This document shows, in pieces, positions 60,724 to 64,000 of a DNA stretch of 64,000 bases (position 1 is the stretch's first letter; every line of letters begins with the position of its first letter). The stretch spans positions 744,001 through 808,000 of the forward strand of contig NZ_QMFB01000001.1 of NCBI RefSeq assembly GCF_003285015.1, read 5' to 3'. Below the pieces are notes generated by a model. That model had not been told where the DNA came from. It ran no database searches and worked only from the letters and a program-made list of their open reading frames with translations. The DNA comes from Paenibacillus contaminans (GTDB taxonomy: Bacteria; Bacillota; Bacilli; Paenibacillales; NBRC-103111). A program made the translations under genes and the position numbers.

Positions 60724-63117
60724 GTGTCTAGGCTCAGATTAACAGACATTAAAAAATCGTATCATAGCGGCGAAATCGTGCATGCATTAAAAGGGGTTTC
60801 CTTGGAGTTCAGACAAAGTGAGTTCGTTTCCATTCTAGGCCCTTCAGGATGCGGCAAAACGACGCTGCTGAACATTATCGGCGGCTTGGACCGGTATGAT
60901 GAAGGCGATTTGTCTTTAGGGGGGAAATCGACCCGGCTTTTCAAAGACAAGGACTGGGACGCCTATCGAAACCATTCCATCGGATTCGTTTTTCAAAACT
61001 ATAACTTGATTTCCCATCAAACGGTACTTCAAAATGTTGAAATTGCGATGACCTTGTCAGGGGTTTCGGCATCCGAGCGAAGAACAAGAGCGAAGCAGGC
61101 GCTGGCAACGGTGGGGCTTGGAGACAAAATAAAGAAAAAGCCCAATCAGCTTTCAGGCGGACAGATGCAGCGCGTTGCTATTGCCAGAGCATTGGTTAAT
61201 AATCCCGATATTATTTTGGCGGATGAGCCGACAGGTGCCTTGGACAGCCAAACAAGCATACAAGTAATGGACATCCTCAAGGAGATTTCCAAAACGAAAC
61301 TGGTCATTATGGTTACCCACAACGGCGATTTGGCGGAAGAATACAGCAGCCGGATTATTCATTTGCGGGATGGCGAAGTGCAGTCGGACAGCAATCCCAT
61401 TCTAAACGATCACATTGCTAAGATACACAATAACGCTCAAGAAGGCGGCAATCTAAGCTTGGGCCAAACGTCTATGTCTTTGTTTACGGCTATGTCTCTT
61501 TCTTTCAGAAACTTATTGACGAAAAAAGGCCGGACGATCATCACTTCATTCGCGGGAAGTATCGGCATTATCGGAGTGGCTCTTGTTTTGGCGATATCAA
61601 ACGGTTTGTCCAACTATATAGCAAATTTACAGTCTGAAACGCTGGCCGGTTTCCCGTTGACCATCTCGGAAGGCCCACAGTTTGTACAAGGACCTCCTGA
61701 CGGCGGGCCGTTTGGGAGTTCGAACGAGAAAGAAAATGATGAATTTCCAGACGGAGATATCCTTTATCGTCATGATCGCTCAGCCGTTGCCCAGCAACAG
61801 CAGCATAAAAATGTGCTGACGTCGGATTATTTCGACTATATCGCCGACATGCAGAAGGCGCTGCCGAATGCGGTTAACGTTGTCTCCTATAACAGGGAAG
61901 TGGAAATGAATGTTCTCGCAAAAGGCGAGAAGGATGTGGTCAAGTTTGAAACATCGCCGAACGGGGCCGATGATATGGCTTCGGGGTTTGGCGCTGCTGC
62001 GACTTATTGGCAGGAATTGCCTGAGGACGAAACGTTTATTCTTTCACTCTATGATCTAATCGGCGATGGCAGCCGGTATCCGAAAGCGATGAACGAGGTC
62101 GCGATTGTTGTCGATGACTATAATCGGGTGGACAAGAGCTTTTTTGAAAAGTTAGGGATATTCACAGCCAAATCTGATTATAAGTTAAGTGATTTCATCG
62201 GAAAAACAATCGTAAAGATCATTCCGAATGACAGCTATTATTCTCGGAGCGAAAACGGTTTGTTTGCACCGGCTGCTCCTGAATCGTACGATGCATTGTT
62301 TGAGAACGGTGAAGGAATTGAATTAACCATTACGGGAATTCTCCGCATGAAAGAAGGGGCTGCTTCAAGCAGCGGCTTTTTAACGGAAGGGCTGGTTTAC
62401 ACTAAGGCGTTAGCCGAACATATTATGGATGATGCAGAGAAATCTGTCATTGCCAAGGCACAGCAGTCTTCCGACCGGGATGTCATTATGAATTCTCCAT
62501 TTGCCAATGAGGATGCGAAAAAGTTGAAAATGCGCAGTCTGGGGGCGGACACGACCCCGTCAAGCATCAACATATATCCGAAGGATTTTGCAGGCAAAGA
62601 TGCTATTAAGGAGTACCTCGATACTTACAACTCCGGCAAAGCAGAGAAAGACCGGATTATTTACACGGACATGTCGGCCATGATCAGCTCGACGATTCAG
62701 ACCGTTCTGGATACTGTCTCCTATGTATTAGTCGGATTTGCGGCGATTTCTCTTGTCGTTTCCACGATCATGATTGGAATCATTACGTATGTCTCGGTAT
62801 TGGAGCGGACCAAGGAAATTGGCATATTGCGAAGTATAGGAGCAAGGAGAAAGGATATATCGCGCGTCTTCAACGCCGAAACCTTAATCGTCGGATTCAC
62901 GGCAGGTTCGCTTGGCATAATAATTTCTTATGTTCTGACTATTGCGATTAACGTTATTATCGCTAATTTGATAGATATTGAGGGACTGGCACAATTGTCC
63001 GCCACACATATCATTACATTAATTCTGGGCAGTATGGCGCTGACGCTGATTGCCGGTTTGATTCCCGCCGGAATGGCGACACGAAAAGATCCTGTTCTTG
63101 CTCTAAGAACGGATTAA
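60724..63117 (+). CDS. MacB-like ABC transporter: fused ATPase and FtsX-type permease
   Basis: A 797-residue fusion. The ATPase at about 1-235 has Walker [10 protein letters not shown] (39-47), signature LSGGQMQR, Walker [13 protein letters not shown] and switch His in MVTHNGD. One membrane segment at about 270-295 is followed by a large extracellular domain (about 300-640). Three C-terminal segments form the FtsX core (about 660-790, with [20 protein letters not shown]). Such proteins act by mechanotransmission in antimicrobial peptide resistance or lipoprotein/peptide export. GTG 60724 has GAAGGAGG upstream. Probably controlled by the kinase/regulator pair directly upstream. Confidence 0.93.
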   Translation: MSRLRLTDIKKSYHSGEIVHALKGVSLEFRQSEFVSILGPSGCGKTTLLNIIGGLDRYDEGDLSLGGKSTRLFKDKDWDAYRNHSIGFVFQNYNLISHQTVLQNVEIAMTLSGVSASERRTRAKQALATVGLGDKIKKKPNQLSGGQMQRVAIARALVNNPDIILADEPTGALDSQTSIQVMDILKEISKTKLVIMVTHNGDLAEEYSSRIIHLRDGEVQSDSNPILNDHIAKIHNNAQEGGNLSLGQTSMSLFTAMSLSFRNLLTKKGRTIITSFAGSIGIIGVALVLAISNGLSNYIANLQSETLAGFPLTISEGPQFVQGPPDGGPFGSSNEKENDEFPDGDILYRHDRSAVAQQQQHKNVLTSDYFDYIADMQKALPNAVNVVSYNREVEMNVLAKGEKDVVKFETSPNGADDMASGFGAAATYWQELPEDETFILSLYDLIGDGSRYPKAMNEVAIVVDDYNRVDKSFFEKLGIFTAKSDYKLSDFIGKTIVKIIPNDSYYSRSENGLFAPAAPESYDALFENGEGIELTITGILRMKEGAASSSGFLTEGLVYTKALAEHIMDDAEKSVIAKAQQSSDRDVIMNSPFANEDAKKLKMRSLGADTTPSSINIYPKDFAGKDAIKEYLDTYNSGKAEKDRIIYTDMSAMISSTIQTVLDTVSYVLVGFAAISLVVSTIMIGIITYVSVLERTKEIGILRSIGARRKDISRVFNAETLIVGFTAGSLGIIISYVLTIAINVIIANLIDIEGLAQLSATHIITLILGSMALTLIAGLIPAGMATRKDPVLALRTD

Positions 63118-63203
63118 GAAGACTCGAATCCGATCCTTGTGCCTGTTGTCGACAGGAGCGATTTCCCCTATAATTTCATGTATTGACAACCAGGAGGATA
63201 CAA

Positions 63204-64000
63204 ATGGGAGATTTGATGGGGTTAGAAATCGTGACTGCGCTTATAAGTGCTGCGATTGCAGGCGTGGTAGGGCTTTTGGTCGGGAAAATGAAGGCGTTTA
63301 AGAAGAAAAAGCAACGTTCGCCGATTTGGTTGAGTGCTTCGTTGTTCGCGGTTGTTTTGATCGGGATGCTTTATGTCGGCGATAAGCCGGACGAAACGAA
63401 TCCGTTGAACGGAGACAGCAAGCCGATTACGGCTGCGACGATGAGTTCCCCTTATGTTCGTGCCGAAGGGGAAATGGTCGTGCACTACATCAACGTCGGG
63501 CAGGGAGCGTCACAGCTTCTTGTTGGTCCGTCGGGAAAAACGATGCTGATCGACGCGGGCAACAATGATAAAGAAGAGATGATTGTCGCTTATTTACAGC
63601 GGGCAGGCATCAAGAAGATTGACATTTTGGTCGGCACACATCCGGATGCCGATCATATCGGCGGTTTGGATGCGGTTATCGATCATTTTGACGTCGGGCA
63701 ATTTTATATGCCGAAGGTCCAATCCAATACGAAAACGTTCGAAGACGTCTTACAAGCCGCGAAAAATAAAGAAATCAAGGTCAACACCGCCAAGGCGGAT
63801 GTGACCCTGGAGTGGGATCAAGGCACGAACGTTCAGTTGGTTGCTCCGATCGGCGACTACAAAGACACGAACGAGATGAGCGCGGTTATTCGCGTGGCGT
63901 ATGGGGAAACGTCGTTTTTGCTGACAGGGGACGCGGAAACGAAAAGTGAAGAAGATCTCGTGTCCAGCAGCACCATGCTGAAAGCCGATGTACTGCTCAT
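63204..64000 (+). CDS. ComEC-like metallo-beta-lactamase-fold protein (3' end outside window)
   Basis: At least 265 residues, open to the window end. One hydrophobic segment near 10-28 and another at 42-58 form the membrane anchor. The metal-binding motif THPDADHIGG (145-154, a HxDxDH variant) and YINVGQGASQLLVGPSGKTMLIDAGN identify the metallo-beta-lactamase domain found at the C-terminus of ComEC and in free-standing relatives. It probably faces the outside and may act on DNA or nucleotides. AGGAGG lies 7 bases before ATG 63204. The channel domain of ComEC is absent. Confidence 0.85.
   Translation, partial: MGDLMGLEIVTALISAAIAGVVGLLVGKMKAFKKKKQRSPIWLSASLFAVVLIGMLYVGDKPDETNPLNGDSKPITAATMSSPYVRAEGEMVVHYINVGQGASQLLVGPSGKTMLIDAGNNDKEEMIVAYLQRAGIKKIDILVGTHPDADHIGGLDAVIDHFDVGQFYMPKVQSNTKTFEDVLQAAKNKEIKVNTAKADVTLEWDQGTNVQLVAPIGDYKDTNEMSAVIRVAYGETSFLLTGDAETKSEEDLVSSSTMLKADVLL

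Noticed and set aside
1-64000. CRISPR arrays, tRNA or rRNA genes, intact insertion sequences and prophage genes
   Set aside because: No regularly spaced repeats, cloverleaf sequences, rRNA segments, transposase or phage structural genes were seen on either strand.

Overview
The window looks like a chromosomal segment of a spore-forming, Gram-positive member of the Paenibacillaceae (Paenibacillus/Cohnella type). The evidence is a complete GerA-type germinant receptor operon with a sigma-G-like promoter, a 2,653-residue surface protein ending in three S-layer homology domains, an ECF sigma/DUF4179 anti-sigma pair, many strong AGGAGG ribosome binding sites with frequent TTG and GTG starts, and a large accessory load of MerR, AraC, TetR, WYL and LuxR/MalT regulators, acetyltransferases and glyoxalase-fold proteins. 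I see no rRNA, tRNA, CRISPR array, intact insertion sequence or phage module. Family names come from reading translations by eye, and no database search was run.

Layout. 1-1.3 kb: 3' end of an unrecognised gene and a frameshifted aminoglycoside-phosphotransferase-like gene. 1.3-3.6 kb: ECF sigma factor, DUF4179 anti-sigma factor and a small Cys-containing protein. 4-12 kb: giant beta-helix/SLH surface protein. 12-24 kb: small stand-alone genes, including effector-binding proteins, acetyltransferases, a Cys-rich mini-protein with a sequestered ribosome binding site, a lipoprotein, ankyrin repeats, a MerR regulator, a beta-lactamase-fold hydrolase, an alpha/beta hydrolase with a divergent WYL regulator, a VOC/YdeI/nucleotidase run and a leaderless solute-binding protein. 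24-28.7 kb: DHA2 efflux pump with divergent TetR regulator, and a polar amino acid ABC transporter whose binding protein and permease are fused. 29-30.4 kb: an unknown protein and a tandem pair of tiny secreted pro-peptides. 30.7-35.5 kb: MalT-like LuxR activator, DUF2306 membrane protein and zinc-free dehydrogenase. 35.5-41.3 kb: decayed transporter, a MerR operon with two unknown proteins, and two divergent VOC fusion genes, one a sigma-factor fusion with two in-frame stops. 41.6-45.6 kb: four-gene germination receptor operon. 45.7-48.2 kb: DUF418 protein and an autoregulated MerR/GNAT operon. 48.4-56.2 kb: heparinase-like protein, orphan MurF, and AraC regulator with divergent GH4 alpha-galactosidase. 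56.3-64 kb: acetyltransferase fragment cut off at a fold-back repeat, SRPBCC protein, TVP38 membrane protein, two-component system with an ABC exporter, and the start of a ComEC-like metallo-beta-lactamase.

How it works together. Several units look self-contained: stress sensing by the ECF pair, germinant sensing by the ger operon, drug or peptide response by the histidine kinase/response regulator/ABC unit (which shares an 11-bp-phased TTTAC repeat with the upstream TVP38 promoter), and alpha-galactoside use by AraC/GH4. Two MerR genes carry textbook 19-bp-spacer promoters with perfect palindromes. At least five genes are broken (APH, two GNATs, EamA, sigma-VOC fusion), so this is a fast-evolving accessory region.

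The most promising undescribed items are the paired secreted pro-peptides at 29,994-30,299, the sigma/peptidase-like/VOC fusion at 37,727-40,231, the Cys-rich mini-protein with its ribosome binding site in a perfect hairpin at 13,394-13,639, and the fold-back repeat at about 56,510-56,715.
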